This document shows positions 27,317 to 39,545 of a stretch of 64,000 nt of DNA, piece by piece (position 1 is the stretch's first letter; every line of letters begins with the position of its first letter). Made by a program: the position numbers and the translations under genes. Source of the stretch: Pardosa pseudoannulata (lineage: Eukaryota; Arthropoda; Arachnida; Araneae; Lycosidae); the NCBI GenBank assembly GCA_032207245.1, contig CM063502.1, positions 66,495,069 to 66,559,068 of the forward strand, written 5' to 3'. The notes beneath the pieces were generated by a model that saw nothing but the letters and a program-made list of their open reading frames with translations, was not told the origin of the DNA and did no database searches.

Positions 27317-27820
27317 TTTATTTTCACTTTAGATTTAGGTATAAATACTTTATTATATATTTGATTACTATGACGATTTTATCAATACTGAAATTATAAG
27401 TACAATACATGTAAATACATGTGTCGGGACATAATAACTGTTTAGAATTTTTGCTTAAACAGTTATAACGTCCTGAAATTGTTAATTTATTTTCACTTTA
27501 GATTTAGGAATAAATACTTTATTATATATTTGATTACTATGACGATTTTATCATTACTGAAATGATAAGTGCAATACATGTACAGTACATGTATCGGGAC
27601 GTAATAACTGTCAAGAATTTGTGCTTAAACAGTCATTACGTTCTGAAATTGTTAATTTATTTTCACTTTAGATTTAGGAATAAATACTTTATTATATATT
27701 TGATTACTATGACGATTTTATCATTACTGAAATGATAAGTGCAATACATGTACAGTACATGTATCGGGACGTAATAACTGTCAAGAATTTGTGCTTAAAC
27801 AGTCATTACGTTCTGAAAGA
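27317..27820. repeat. 170-bp tandem triplication with internal inverted repeats
   Basis: Units start at 27317, 27486 and 27656. Units 2 and 3 are nearly identical and unit 1 is older. Each unit ends in a hairpin whose arms are acgtaataactgt and acagtcattacgt (one mismatch, about 23-nt loop), preceded by a near-palindrome atacatgtacagtacatgta. The result is three evenly spaced potential hairpins. Confidence 0.93.
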
Positions 27821-28434
27821 ATCCCTGAAACACTTTTTCAGTTATGTAAAAGTTAAAACTAAGCAGTTAGTAAATGAAAAATGAATTTGCAAATAAATGA
27901 AAGGGTAGCATTTATTCTATGAATATTCTAGTCAAGTATTTCTATCAGTGCTTTCAGTAAAGTTTCCAAAGATGGCTAACGATCTGTTAATGAAAGTTAA
28001 TTTATTACTAGTAACTTTTTGCAAGCAGAATTCTTAACGGAGATAATAACTTCTGAGGAACTATGTAGGTAGATTATTATTCTCCAAAACCGTGCGAGTT
28101 GAAGCATAATCTGATTTTTTTTACGCAAAATGTTGATTTCTGAGTTTATTCACGTCCGCAAAGTGTTGATCACGTTCTTCTAGACCTCTGAGTTTTAATA
28201 ACAAAGCCTGCAATTATTGATAAATCACCCAAATCTGACATAATAAAAAAATTACATTACAAAATCTTTTGGTGCTGGCAGATAAAGTAAAGCAATCATA
28301 TGCCAATTGTATACTTTGAGGAAAGATTATATGGATAAATAAATTCTTTAGAAAAATACGTGTAACTGCTGCTGCAAACTTCACATTACGTGTTGATTTT
28401 CTTTTCTCTTTTAAAATCATGGATGATCGAACAA
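27821..28434. other. No supported gene
   Basis: A minus-strand 84-codon frame (28214-28468) overlaps the SINE boundary and has no recognisable domain. Otherwise AT-rich and featureless. Confidence 0.4.
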
Positions 28435-28620
28435 TGGCCGAATGTGCAGGGGGCTGCTTTCTACTCATTTTCGTTTATTCGGTAGTTCAACTGTTCGAAA
28501 CCCACTGCTGGCACGAATGTTCGTAGCTGTTCGGAATTGACTTTAAGCAGTAGGTTCTGGTCTCATTAGATCTCGTGTAGCAAAAAAGTAGACCGTATCT
28601 CTCTAAACAAACCAACCAAC
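28435..28620 (+). mobile_element. tRNA-derived SINE (family 1)
   Basis: B-box-like ctgttcgaaaccc, the core gaatgttcgtagctgttcgg, ttaagcagtaggttc, tctcattagatctcgtgtag, then gtagaccgta and an accaaccaac tail. The head upstream of the B box is degenerate, so the 5' edge is approximate. Confidence 0.8.
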
Positions 28621-28851
28621 TAAAATATGGATAATACCTGAGGTAGGAATCAAATAGCAATTTTCAATGTCTAATGGCTGGGGTTTGGAATACAAACACC
28701 TTTACTTTCAGTCAACACCTGTCAAGATGTTTGTAACTGCTCAAAGAGCCATAGAAGGTGAGGATAGTTCCCAACCACGTTAGCCTGGGAATTATTAAAA
28801 ATAGGTAGTTATTATTTACTAAGTAATAATGATTATATTTTTCTACTTTAA

Positions 28852-29771
28852 TTAACCCATATTGGACCGCTGTCCTATAAACAGGACATCAAATAGAATC
28901 CCATTTAATAATAAAGTAATAAATATTTTCTGAGTGGATTTTATTTTAAGACCTTTAAAATAGACACATTTTATCACAGTAACAAAAAAAAAACTGAAAA
29001 ATCAAAATATATTGTATAGTAAAATTCATTTTTAGCAACCCCTTAAAATTATCATTTTTTAATCTTTAATTTTATATTTATTATTATTTTTTTAAACATA
29101 GTGGAGGTTACTTGTAGTACTCCAGACATTGGCACTACATTAATGAGCAACGCTAGGTCCAGAAAACGGTATTATGATACCAAATTATTTATCCATTTTA
29201 ACGATGATTCTTCAATTGATCCACAAAATCGTTATTATAAAATTCTATTAGTCTATTATAAATTCTTTTTACGACAAAATCAGCATAACCTTGAAGCAAT
29301 TTGGTATATTTTCTGAAAATCTCACCATCGATGAAAGAATGGTAAAATATTTTGGAAGGCACAGTTGCAAGACGTTCATGAAATATAAACCTGTAAAATT
29401 AGGATATAAATTTTGGGTATTAGCATCCTACAACGGACATCCTTTTCCTATTACCTCTTTCCAAAAATGCCTGTTCAGTACTGCAAAAGAAAAGCAACAA
29501 CAGTGTGTTTAAAATGTAATGTTGAATTTTGCTTTGAAGGTTTTCCCAAATTTCACCTATGAATCAGCCTAATGCAATGTAAGTGATATTTGTTAAATTT
29601 TAGTAGTGTATTGGACCATTGGCCTAATTATAGGACAGCTAATTACTTAAAAAATTAAAATTTATTTTTAAAATTTTGGTTTTATATGCTTAGTTACACC
29701 ATATTAATGTTATGGATAAAGTTTTAAAAAATTTCAGAAATATTTAGTTGGTGTGGTACAATATGGGTTAA
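28852..29771 (+). mobile_element. Internally deleted piggyBac element, 920 bp
   Basis: Flanked by TTAA. Perfect termini: TTAA-cccatattg on the left and caatatggg-TTAA on the right. Subterminal inverted blocks follow (tggaccgctgtcctataa on the left; ttataggacagct, with tggaccattggcc before it, on the right). It encloses a broken transposase (29101-29562). Full piggyBac elements are usually about 2-3 kb with a transposase near 600 codons, so most of the coding region is missing. Confidence 0.93.
29101..29562 (+). pseudogene. piggyBac transposase remnant (PGBD-like)
   Basis: Three joined pieces on the plus strand. (a) 29101-29290: IHFNDDSSIDPQNRYYKI, the conserved block before the second catalytic region. 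(b) In another frame, 29291 to about 29450: FGIFSENLTIDERMVKYFG, then R-H-S-C-K, then YKFWVLASYNG. This is the catalytic-core block, and the D in IDERM is the expected second-Asp region. (c) In a third frame, 29467-29562: a Cys-rich tail with CLKCNVEFCFEGF then K-F-H, resembling the piggyBac C-terminal zinc ribbon. The first catalytic region, the third Asp region and the N-terminus are absent, and piece b jumps to piece c, implying an internal deletion plus frameshifts. Confidence 0.88.
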
Positions 29772-30344
29772 TAAACTGAAAACAAAACTACTTTAATATT
29801 GTCTTTTTCACTATTAATAAGTTTACTACGTTTGTTGTAACATGCCTTGGTCCTGGGCAAAGTGTAAACAATCAACAAAATCCAGTTTATTGTAACGAAA
29901 TTGTAAATACATTTTTAAATGTATATTTTTTTAACAAAATTGTTATAACGAACACATAGAAACCTACGTAATTTTTTACGCATTTTACGTAATTTTTTTT
30001 ATATATTTACTCTAAGAACCAAACCGGAAATATTATACGCAATGTGAAATGTGGATTTTTAATCAAAGCATTTGTGACTCCTAAGTCTCACAGACTTTTT
30101 CGAGTTGTATTTCAGCTTTCGTTGAATATTGTCTACATATTTTTACCCAAGAAACACCTGGATTTAATTGCCTAGAATTATCAGTGAAATAAAAATATGG
30201 GTCTTAACTGAAAAGATTCTTTGTAGCCATGAATGTTTCGCAGCATATTACTAGCTTTAGATGTTTGTGGTGGTTATTGTATTTTCATGACTGTCGGAAG
30301 TGTAATTTTTGTTTGGAACTACAGAAAACTCAAGTGTTTCCCGA

Positions 30345-30346
<2 letters not shown>
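29772..30346. other. AT-rich DNA, no clear feature
   Basis: A short aaaattgttataacgaac near 29937 resembles ends of pogo/Tigger-like transposons but has no partner nearby. The plus-strand frames from 30229 run straight into the microsatellite and are not supported. Confidence 0.4.

Positions 30347-30411
<65 letters not shown>
30347..30411. repeat. (TA)n microsatellite flanking an LTR
   Basis: Pure (TA)n ending exactly at the TG of the LTR-like repeat at 30412. Confidence 0.96.
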
Positions 30412-30415
<4 letters not shown>

Positions 30416-30744
30416 TGGTTTAAAAATGGGGGTTAAGCATTAAGCGAGTTATAATTAAAAATAGTTAGAACTCATTAACGATAACTTAATAGGAGAAAGA
30501 CACACCCTCGAGCAGAACTATATAGAGTAAAAGACGCGGAAGTAGACATAGGAATTTGCTTAGGTAGCAACTCCAAAAGAGACAGTTCTGAGCGGGAACA
30601 CGGGCTGATAACATCCTACACGCTTAACATGAGAACAAAGGATATCTAAATGGCATAGCCATGGACAGAAGGATTACAATAAAGAAGTTTTTATGTATGA
30701 AATCAAATGTGTCTTCCACGCCTTAACCACTCGACCATGTCACA
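30412..30744 (+). mobile_element. Solo LTR, family A (333 bp)
   Basis: Starts TGTCTGG and ends TGTCACA. A polyadenylation-type acaataaagaag lies about 65 bases from the 3' end, as expected for R/U5. An inverted copy is at 55151-55475. Flanks are tata on both sides, compatible with a 4-bp duplication, but inside (TA)n this is not decisive. No internal gag-pol region is present, so it is a solo LTR or a TRIM-like remnant. Confidence 0.78.
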
Positions 30745-30747
30745 TAT

Positions 30748-30782
<35 letters not shown>

Positions 30783-30820
30783 CCATATATATGTGTATAT
30801 ATGTATATATATGTATATAC

Positions 30821-30872
<52 letters not shown>
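30745..30872. repeat. (TA)n tract with GTATA/CATA interruptions
   Basis: Fills the gap between the family A LTR and the foldback element. Two frames of about 85 codons across it are repeat artefacts. Confidence 0.96.
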
Positions 30873-30875
<3 letters not shown>

Positions 30876-31127
30876 AGGAAAATTCTCAGGGGTTTTCAAA
30901 CCTTAAATCAAGGGCTAAATTCCCGCGTCATTTTGCATTCTCCTTTTTAACACCTAACCTAAATTGACCACTGGGGCTACACGAAGGGTTATAATTGGTC
31001 AGGCCCTTTCTCTGATGGCGTAAACTGCAGCCCCAGTGGTCAATTCAGGTTAAAAAGGTTAATGCAAAATGTCGCGGGAATTTAGCCCTTGATTTAAGTT
31101 TTAAAAACCCTGAGAATTTTCCTTTAC
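30873..31127. mobile_element. Foldback element: inverted duplication of a family B LTR end
   Basis: The left arm begins taaggaaaattctcagggg and runs to gaccactggggct. The right arm is its near-perfect complement, ending cctgagaattttccttta. Arms are about 110 bp with a loop of about 40-45 bp. The same arm sequence occurs once, without inversion, in the LTR-like repeats at 52887-53391 and 55807-56394, so the foldback is a head-to-head copy of that LTR end. (TA)n lies on both sides. Confidence 0.85.
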
Positions 31128-32210
<1,083 letters not shown>

Positions 32211-32231
32211 CATACAGACACAGACACACAC

Positions 32232-32274
<43 letters not shown>

Positions 32275-32367
32275 CATATAATATGTATATATCCATATAT
32301 ATATATATCCATCCATCCATCCATATATACATATAAACATACATGTATACATGCAAACACATATATA
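32211..32367. repeat. Compound microsatellite (CA)n(TA)n(CCAT)n(TACA)n
   Basis: CA-rich start, (TA)n, a (CCAT)4 block near 32308 and TACATG-type repeats, ending at the TGTAATATATC start of the next LTR-like repeat. Confidence 0.93.
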
Positions 32368-32877
32368 TGTAATATATCAAAATTATTTAACTTTAATATC
32401 TCCTTAAAAATCTCCTCTCTCCGATTCTAATTCTTTAAAATCTTTTTCCCAGCCTCTAAATGTCTTAATCAAAGGAGCGTCCTCGACTTAAAATTCTTTC
32501 GATACATTTCCCAAAGCTTTCTATCCTATAGATGTAAATTTTCTGTCTATTCAACACGTTTTCCAGCTGTCGCCGGCAAATGGCTCCAGGTTTTTCTGAT
32601 CTTAACACTTAAATTCGCTGAGTAAGTTTCTTGTCCCTTGGGAAAATTCTTTCTGTCTTCTCTCTTGTGCATCTCTGTTCGAGCAGAGTGATTTTTGTGT
32701 CTTTCTCTTGTCTGTCGTTGACTAGTAAATATGTCCGTTTTAGCAGCTCTAAAATAAAGTTTTAATTAGACTTGTGCCGGTCTCTTTCAATGGCCCGACT
32801 GCATCGTTATTACTGCTAGCTGATTTGGCTTTCTTCTCTCCCAGTAGCCCGGGCAAGTAAAAACAATAGGGGCTACA
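32368..32877 (+). mobile_element. Solo-LTR-like repeat, family C (510 bp)
   Basis: Begins TGTAATATATCAAAATT and ends ataggggctaca, giving TGTA...TACA ends. It has gctctaaaataaagttt about 130 bases from the end. Nearly identical to 12519-12975 over most of its length. An inverted, more diverged copy follows at 32968. No exact target duplication is seen (tata on the left, taat on the right). Confidence 0.75.
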
Positions 32878-32907
32878 TAATTATTGTGACTAGAGGAAAT
32901 AATTTTC

Positions 32908-32911
<4 letters not shown>

Positions 32912-32967
<56 letters not shown>
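32912..32967. repeat. (TA)n spacer between inverted LTR-like copies
   Basis: Pure (TA)n of about 28 units. Only about 34 bases of other sequence (32878-32911) separate it from the preceding LTR. Confidence 0.96.
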
Positions 32968-32971
<4 letters not shown>

Positions 32972-33441
32972 ATCCATTTTTTATAACACTCCTTCACAAG
33001 GAGAAAGCTCAACAGCTATAAGTAATGAGAATGCAGTCGGGCTTCATATTTAAGAGAACTCAGAAGTCTAATTTTAAAACTTTATTTCAGAGCGGCAACA
33101 CCGCACATCTATCCTTCTGGACAATATACAATCAAAAGCCCACAGAGTTCACTCTGCTCTGACACAAGTACACCCAAGAGCGCTGACAACAAGAATTTTC
33201 CCACAACAAAAACAGCTTAATAAGCGAATTAACTGCAATATCAGCAAAACGCGAAACCATGTTCCGCCACCAGCTTGAAAACTGCTCTATAGACAGAAAG
33301 TTTACAGTTTTATGACAGAAAGGAATGTTAAGTGGAAAATACTCCGTTGATTAAACCATTTAGAGGCTGGTAAAGATATTTAAATGAATTAAAATTGGAG
33401 AGAGGAGGCTTTTGAAGAAATATTAAAGTTAAATAATTTTG

Positions 33442-33451
<10 letters not shown>
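32968..33451 (-). mobile_element. Solo-LTR-like repeat, family C, inverted and diverged
   Basis: Read on the minus strand it starts TGTAATATATCAAAATTATT like its partner, keeps gggaaaattctt, cagagcagagtga, ctgaaataaagtttt and gcccgactgca in order, and ends ggattaca. Divergence from 32368-32877 is substantial, so the pair did not arise by recent inversion. With 32368 it forms a 1.08-kb inverted arrangement with matching outer ends. Confidence 0.72.
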
Positions 33452-33652
<201 letters not shown>

Positions 33653-34859
33653 TAATTGTACTTTTAATTTTCAGCTTTGGACTGTGGCGTGTGTATTACA
33701 ACATAAGAGTAAAATTGCTCGGCCATCAGTCACAGGATTTGGAAAGTAGGAACCGTGGGAATGGAGTAGGAGTATGTGAACAGCGTTTGAGTTGTAAAGT
33801 GTCCAAGCTTTCGACGCATTTCTTCCAAAGGGCAAAAGTCCACACTGGATTTTTGTTTATTCATAATGATGCTTATAAATAGAGGATTTTGCTCACAGAT
33901 GACTGTGTGCCTTCAATGTTTTTTAGAGATGGATTACACATGAGCGCAAAGCAGAGAGTTGAATAGAACTTCTTTAACAAGATATTCTTTGTACGCAGGA
34001 AGGCTTAAATATCATAGCTTTGCATCAGAAAAATGTTAACAATAATGATATAGTTTAATTTAAATCTAAATATTTAACTTGAATGTTATACTTATCTAAC
34101 TGAATTAGGAATAGTTTTGAAGTAGTAGTTCCCTCATTTTCATAAAATAAGTAATGTTCCGCAAAATTTTCCCTATATTTATTTAATTATGACTAATGGT
34201 ATGGCAATAAAACTTTTACTAATTAAAACTTTTATAAATTATGTCTTTCATAAGCATTTTTACAAAAGAAGGAAAATCATTTGTTTGTTCGTTATATTGG
34301 TTGTAATTTTTTTTATAAATTGCTCATCCCATTCAAAAAAATATACTATTTCTATTACTGAAAATAATTTTTACATCTTTCAGGAAGTTTTTTAAATCTT
34401 TAAAAGAAAATTTATGCAATATACAAAAATATTTTGTTTGTTTTACTTTTATTTAGATTGGAGCCAATAGTAAAATCGTGCACAGTTTTTCATCCTTTAT
34501 AAGCTGAAAACATTTATGAATTGCCTTTAGCAGCAATCTCACTTATGCTCTTAAGTTTAATGAAGAACTATTGATTATTGAAAAACGTAGTTGTATTTTA
34601 TTATTTTTTATGGGTAATCAGCGGCCTGTATTTCTTGTAAGGCTTATAAGTTATTTTAAAAGTATTTTATTTACATTCAAGAGTTAGTACTTTAAAACTA
34701 AATTCTTTTCTAATCAGCTAGCCTTATTAAATATATTCAGTAAAAAATAAACTGCTTTCAGTTTTAAAAATATTAATAGAATTTTTTTCTCAAAGCTTTC
34801 TAATATATATTACTTTGTTTATAATACTTAAAAAGTATTAATTTATATTCTATTACCAA
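33653..34859. other. No supported gene
   Basis: 33660-33990 is less AT-rich but shows no family I know. The rest is AT-rich with stops throughout. A 68-codon frame at 34189-34395 has one hydrophobic stretch and no other support. Confidence 0.45.
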
Positions 34860-36450
34860 AGCAAAATACTAAATACTTGGGATTGATCGTACCTTAGTCC
34901 AAAGCCCATGAAGGAAAAACTATGTGCTCAAATTATAAAGAACATAGCAAAAAAGCCTAATTTTTTTCTTTGATTTTTCCCAATTGTGACTTCTGTAATG
35001 TATACAAATGTACGTAGAATTTCTATCAAAACGTATTTGGTTTGATTTTGATTGGAGCATTACAGACTATTTTTAAGACTTCTTATATTGGAACCTACTC
35101 TTAAAAGACGATTAAAAAACTTGCAAAAATCTCACAGTAAAAAGAAAACTATGATTAATTTCAACGATCTCTCAATTTTTTGACTATCATTAAAAATGTA
35201 AGATTCGATTTAGGTAATATCTGTTTTAAACTTTCGATTTTTAAGAACTGCTGATATAATAATACTTTTTTACTATAAAGGGATAAGAACTAGAACACAT
35301 AAACTAAAGTAAAGTGTAATGATTAATAAGTTGGATATAATTAAAAAACTTTTTCGACTTGTACTTGACGTACATCAGTTAATTATTTCTGTATTGAAAA
35401 TCGACTTTGGGAATCAGATGACCTGAATATACATTCGCGTTTAAGGAATACAGGACTGCAGAGTCATTCTAATATAAATATTTAAAAGATTATTGTTTGA
35501 TAAGAAAGTCTGCTTTGCTTTATAAACAAACATCAAATTTAATAGCAACAATTCTGTAGAGAGATGCTGCAATGCGAGATTAGTTTTAAATATTTAACAC
35601 AACTTTCTCTCCAATCTCAAGGTAAAAAGTTCATGACAAAGATCAATGACCTTACAATTTTTTTACTGTGATAAAAAATGCATGATTTTGGTAGAACCTT
35701 TCTTAAAACAATTGCACTTCTATTTTTTAAATGAAGTTCATAATATTTATATAACTATATAAATTATATTTCTATAAAAAGATAAGGATTAAAAAAGAAG
35801 AAAAGTAAAAGTGCACTTCCGATAATATTTTTCTTAAAACAGCTGTACTTATCTCTCTTTACTGTGAAGTTCAGTAAAACAATTGTACTTCTATTTTTTT
35901 AAATGAAGTTCATAATATTTATATTACTATATAAATTATATTTCTATAAAAAGATAAGGATTAAAAAAGAAGAAAAGTAAAAGTGCACTCCCGATAATAT
36001 TTTTCTTAAAACAGCTGTACTTATATCTCTTTACTGTGAAGTTCAGTAAAACAATTGCACTTCTATTTTTTTAAATGAAGTTCATAATATTTATATTACT
36101 ATATAAATTATATTTTTATAAAAAGATGAGGATTAAAAAAAGAAGAAAAGTAAAAGTGCACTTCAGATAATATTTTTCTTAAAACAGCTGTACTTATCTC
36201 TCTTTACTATGAAGTTCAGTAATAATACTACATTCTACTACAAATAGGTAACGATTCAAAAACATTTAGGAAGTAAAAGTAAAGAGTAAAGATAGGTTAG
36301 TTAAAGTAAAGATTTGTTAGGTAAAATTTAAGAAACTACTCTAAGTGTACACGAGTTATTTATTAAGCAACGAAAGGAGAATTAGAAAATCGGTGACCTG
36401 AATGTACATACGAGCTTAATGGATACGTGACTGCAGTGAAATGCACTGGT
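34860..36450. repeat. Higher-order tandem repeat with an internal 171-bp triplication
   Basis: The inner units start at 35705, 35876 and 36048 (aaaacaattgcacttctatt) with spacings of 171 and 172 bp; each holds agaagaaaagtaaaagtgca and aaaacagctgtactta. Outer landmarks recur further apart: gacctgaatatacattcg (near 35420) and gacctgaatgtacatacg (near 36400), both followed by gactgcag. A third block (caacgatctctcaattttttg, caatgaccttacaattttttt) recurs about 480 bp apart. Confidence 0.88.
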
Positions 36451-36489
36451 AAACGTATGAATGAGCATGTTAATTCAAACGAAAATAAT

Positions 36490-36720
36490 TTGAAGAATAT
36501 AGAATCATTCAACTGAAGAGTCTTGAGATGGAAAAACTCTACCTCGGACCCTGTTCCATCTATAGTATCGCTTTCCCAGGAATCTGATACCCGAAATGCT
36601 TCAGAGTACGCAACTTACGAACGTCGACGTGACGTCGCAAGAGGAAAATACAACACCTTACATCCTCCGCTTATATATCAGAATAAAAAAAAGGAAAAAA
36701 ACTTCCGGGGGAGAGGGTAA
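36490..36720. other. Less AT-rich segment with a CRE-like TGACGTCG
   Basis: Contains the 10-bp palindrome acgtcgacgt (36621-36630) overlapping tgacgtcg. A 65-codon plus-strand frame (36523-36720) and an overlapping one cover it; neither looks like a known protein. It could be a small conserved element or chance. Confidence 0.2.
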
Positions 36721-36839
36721 GCACAGATTCTTTGTTGGCTATTATGGTAAAAGAATTCAGACGTTGAAATATCAGTTTGAAATGCCAATGTCGTGTTTGA
36801 TTGTAGGATTTTTTTTTTTTTTAAGTAGAATGAAACAAA

Positions 36840-38780
36840 ATTATAATGAATATTTTGTGAGACACGTGATCTTTACATGTAGTCTGACGCTGAAGAACAA
36901 AGAAAAAATGTGCGTCTTCACAAACACCCTCCTACTCCAAGAAATAATACTGAAGGGGGTGACATCTGCCTTTGACCTTCTACGTTTCTCATTTTTTAAA
37001 GTTTGATTTAACTTGATCTATAAAAAAGCACAAGAAAGCATATGCACTTTGTGAAAGTCAGTAAACAATGTAACTAAAAATTCTTAGTTCTTTCTAACTT
37101 CAAAATTTCTAAATGTATTAAACCTTGAGCCTAATTTTTCTATTAATCCTTTACTCTAAAACACTACAAAATAATTATTTAGTAGTTTTCATAACTTTAA
37201 AATATTAAAACTTATAGGTAGCAACAAATATTACCATTTTGCTTGTTCATGTGGTTGTTGAGACATGTTACATGTATTATAGAACAAAAGGGAGACAAAA
37301 TATGCCTTTTCACAAATACCCTCCTCTCCCCAAAAAATAAAACTAAAGGGGTGATATCTGTCTTTGATCTTTTACATTTCCTTTTTTTAAAAATTTGACT
37401 CAACTTGATCTTATAGTTCAAGTTCAGCTAAAGTAAAAAAACAGATGGACCTTGTGAAGGTCACCAAACAATATAACTGAAAATTCTTAGTTTATTCTAA
37501 CTTAAATTTATAAATATATTAAACATTGAGCCTATTGTTCTGCTAATCTTGTACCCTAAAACACAGTAACATAGTTATTTAGTATAGTTTCTGTACAACC
37601 TAAAATATTAAAACTTTTTGATAGAACCAAAGAATGCCGTGTTTGTTAGTTCATGTTGTGGAGACGTGTTACATGTAGTCTGGGGCTAAAGAAAAAGAAA
37701 GACAAAGTATGCATTTTCACAAACACCCGTCGCTTTCTAGAAACAAAGCAGAATGAATGACCAATGCTTATGTCTTTTTATGTGTTTCTCATTTTTTCTT
37801 TTGACTAAACTTTACCCTTAAAACAGGAAAAAAACAGGTGCACTTTGTGAAAGTCATGATTTAAACCAAATAGTATAACTAAAATTTTATTAAATCCTGA
37901 CTCTATGTTTCTTTTTTTTTTTTTTTTTTTTGCTAAAGATTTACCTTAAAACAAGGTAAATAATTTTTTATACTTCCTAAAATATTAAAACTTATTGATA
38001 GAATTAAATAATGCTATGTTTGTCAGTACGTGTTGTGGAGACGTGTTACATGTAGTCTGGGGCTAAAGAAAAAGATAGACAAAATATACCTTTTCACAAA
38101 CACCCTTCTCTTTCTAGAAACAAAGCAGAATGAGTGACCAATGCTTATGCCTTTTTATGTGTTTCTCATTTTTTTCTTTTGACTAAACTTTAACCTTGAA
38201 ACAGGAAAAAACAGAGGCACTTTGTGAAAGTTATGATTTAAACCAAACAGTATAACTAAAATTTTATTAAACCATGACCCCGTGTTTCTTTTTTTTTCTA
38301 AAGCTTTACCTTAAAACAGGGTAAATAATTATGTAGTAATTTTTTTACTTCCTAAAATATTAAAACTTATTGATAGTATCAGAGAATGCCGTATATAGTT
38401 CGTGTTGTGAAGATACATGTACTCTTAAAGAAAAAAGGCACATATATTTTAACATCTTCTCTTTCTAGAAACAAAGCAGAATAAGTGACCAATGCTTATG
38501 CCTTTTAATTATTTCTCAGTTTTTCTTTTGACTAACTTTTAACCGTAAACATTAAAACAGAGGCACTTTGTGAAAGTTATGATTTAAACCAAACAGTAAA
38601 AACTAATTTATTAAATGACATGTTTCTTTTTTGCTAAAGCTTTTCCTTAAAACAAGGTAATAATTGTTAGTAGTTTTTACACTTTTAAAATATTAAAACT
38701 TATTGATAGTATCAGAGAAAACTTTCCGGGTATATATTCATAATCAAATTGATATGATAACCTGATTACTCTTAAAGAAG
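36840..38780. repeat. Tandem array, unit about 350-400 bp, five units
   Basis: The block ttcacaaacaccc recurs near 36918, 37311, 37714 and 38092, with a decayed fifth at 38446 (spacings about 393, 403, 378, 354). Each unit also has cactttgtgaaagt, ccttaaaac, and a taaaatattaaaactta-type end. Units 3 and 4 are the most similar. A T-run of about 20 sits at 37912-37931. The short minus-strand frame at 37212-37421 is part of the repeat. Confidence 0.9.
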
Positions 38781-39430
38781 AAAGGACATTGTTCATTGAT
38801 TATGTAATTACTCTAAATAAGTACCTTGGGTGAAATTCTGTCTTTTAGAATAGCCAAACAAAACTAATCTCTTTCAGGTCTTTTATATTTCATACTTTAA
38901 TAATCCCTGTAAACAAATTAAAGGAAACTTTGATGAAATTTTTATTTAATATCTATCTTTAATAGCCTTAAATTTCTAAGTTATTATGTAAATGACACCA
39001 AAGTGATTCCTTTTCAATAAGTCGTGTTCCTAATTTGAAATACTTATACCTCATGCATTTAATTAGTAACAATAAATCATTATGATTTAACCCGATTACT
39101 CCCTTTAGAACTAAAATTATTTTTCAATGAAGCGCGAAACACTACTTTCTCTTCTGAAGATTTAAGTACATCAAAGACGTCGGAAAACAACGTAGCTTAC
39201 TAAGGTATAATGTTAAAATAATTTTATATTACAGTAAATTAAAAATTGTGCAAATAAAAATATGAGTATGGTTAATAAACATAACTGTACAACAAAAATT
39301 TTATTATATTTAAGCTAAAACATATAGGATTGCATTATTAATGAAATTAAGTATACTCCTTAATATTATAGAATAAGAAGGTTATAACTTTATACATAAT
39401 TACCTTTTTCTTAACAAGTGAGAACTTGAC
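38781..39430. other. No recognisable feature
   Basis: AT-rich without frames, microsatellites or repeats that I can pair elsewhere. Confidence 0.5.
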
Positions 39431-39545
39431 AATGGCTGAATAGGTGGTGCCTCTAGGCACTAGGGTTCTTGAGTTCGAACCTCGCAGCACGCTTGGGTGC
39501 TCGTAATCGGCTGAAAGCAGTACCTCCGAGATTAACACTTAGCAT
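39431..39545 (+). mobile_element. tRNA-derived SINE (family 1), 3'-truncated
   Basis: Head aatggctgaataggtggtgc, B-box region gagttcgaacc, and a shortened body (gctcgtaatcggctgaaagcag). The rest of the family 3' end is missing, so it is truncated or deleted. Confidence 0.7.

Noticed and set aside
29937..29960. pogo/Tigger-like terminus ttgttataacgaac
   Set aside because: Only one weak end is visible. Without a partner terminus or TA duplication it is not supportable. The same applies to 12000 and 53468.
32368..33451. A single 1.08-kb DNA transposon with long terminal inverted repeats
   Set aside because: The arms are too diverged from each other, each has TG...CA ends and AATAAA, and a single-unit copy exists at 12519. 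Two independent LTR-like insertions fit better, though the matching outer ends leave some doubt.
36621..36640. CRE-type TGACGTCG as a promoter element
   Set aside because: A single 8-base match in 64 kb is expected by chance and no transcript evidence is available.
36840..38780. CRISPR-like or regularly spaced repeat array
   Set aside because: Units are 350-400 bp, wholly repeated and diverged, with no short conserved repeats and variable spacers. It is an ordinary eukaryotic tandem array.
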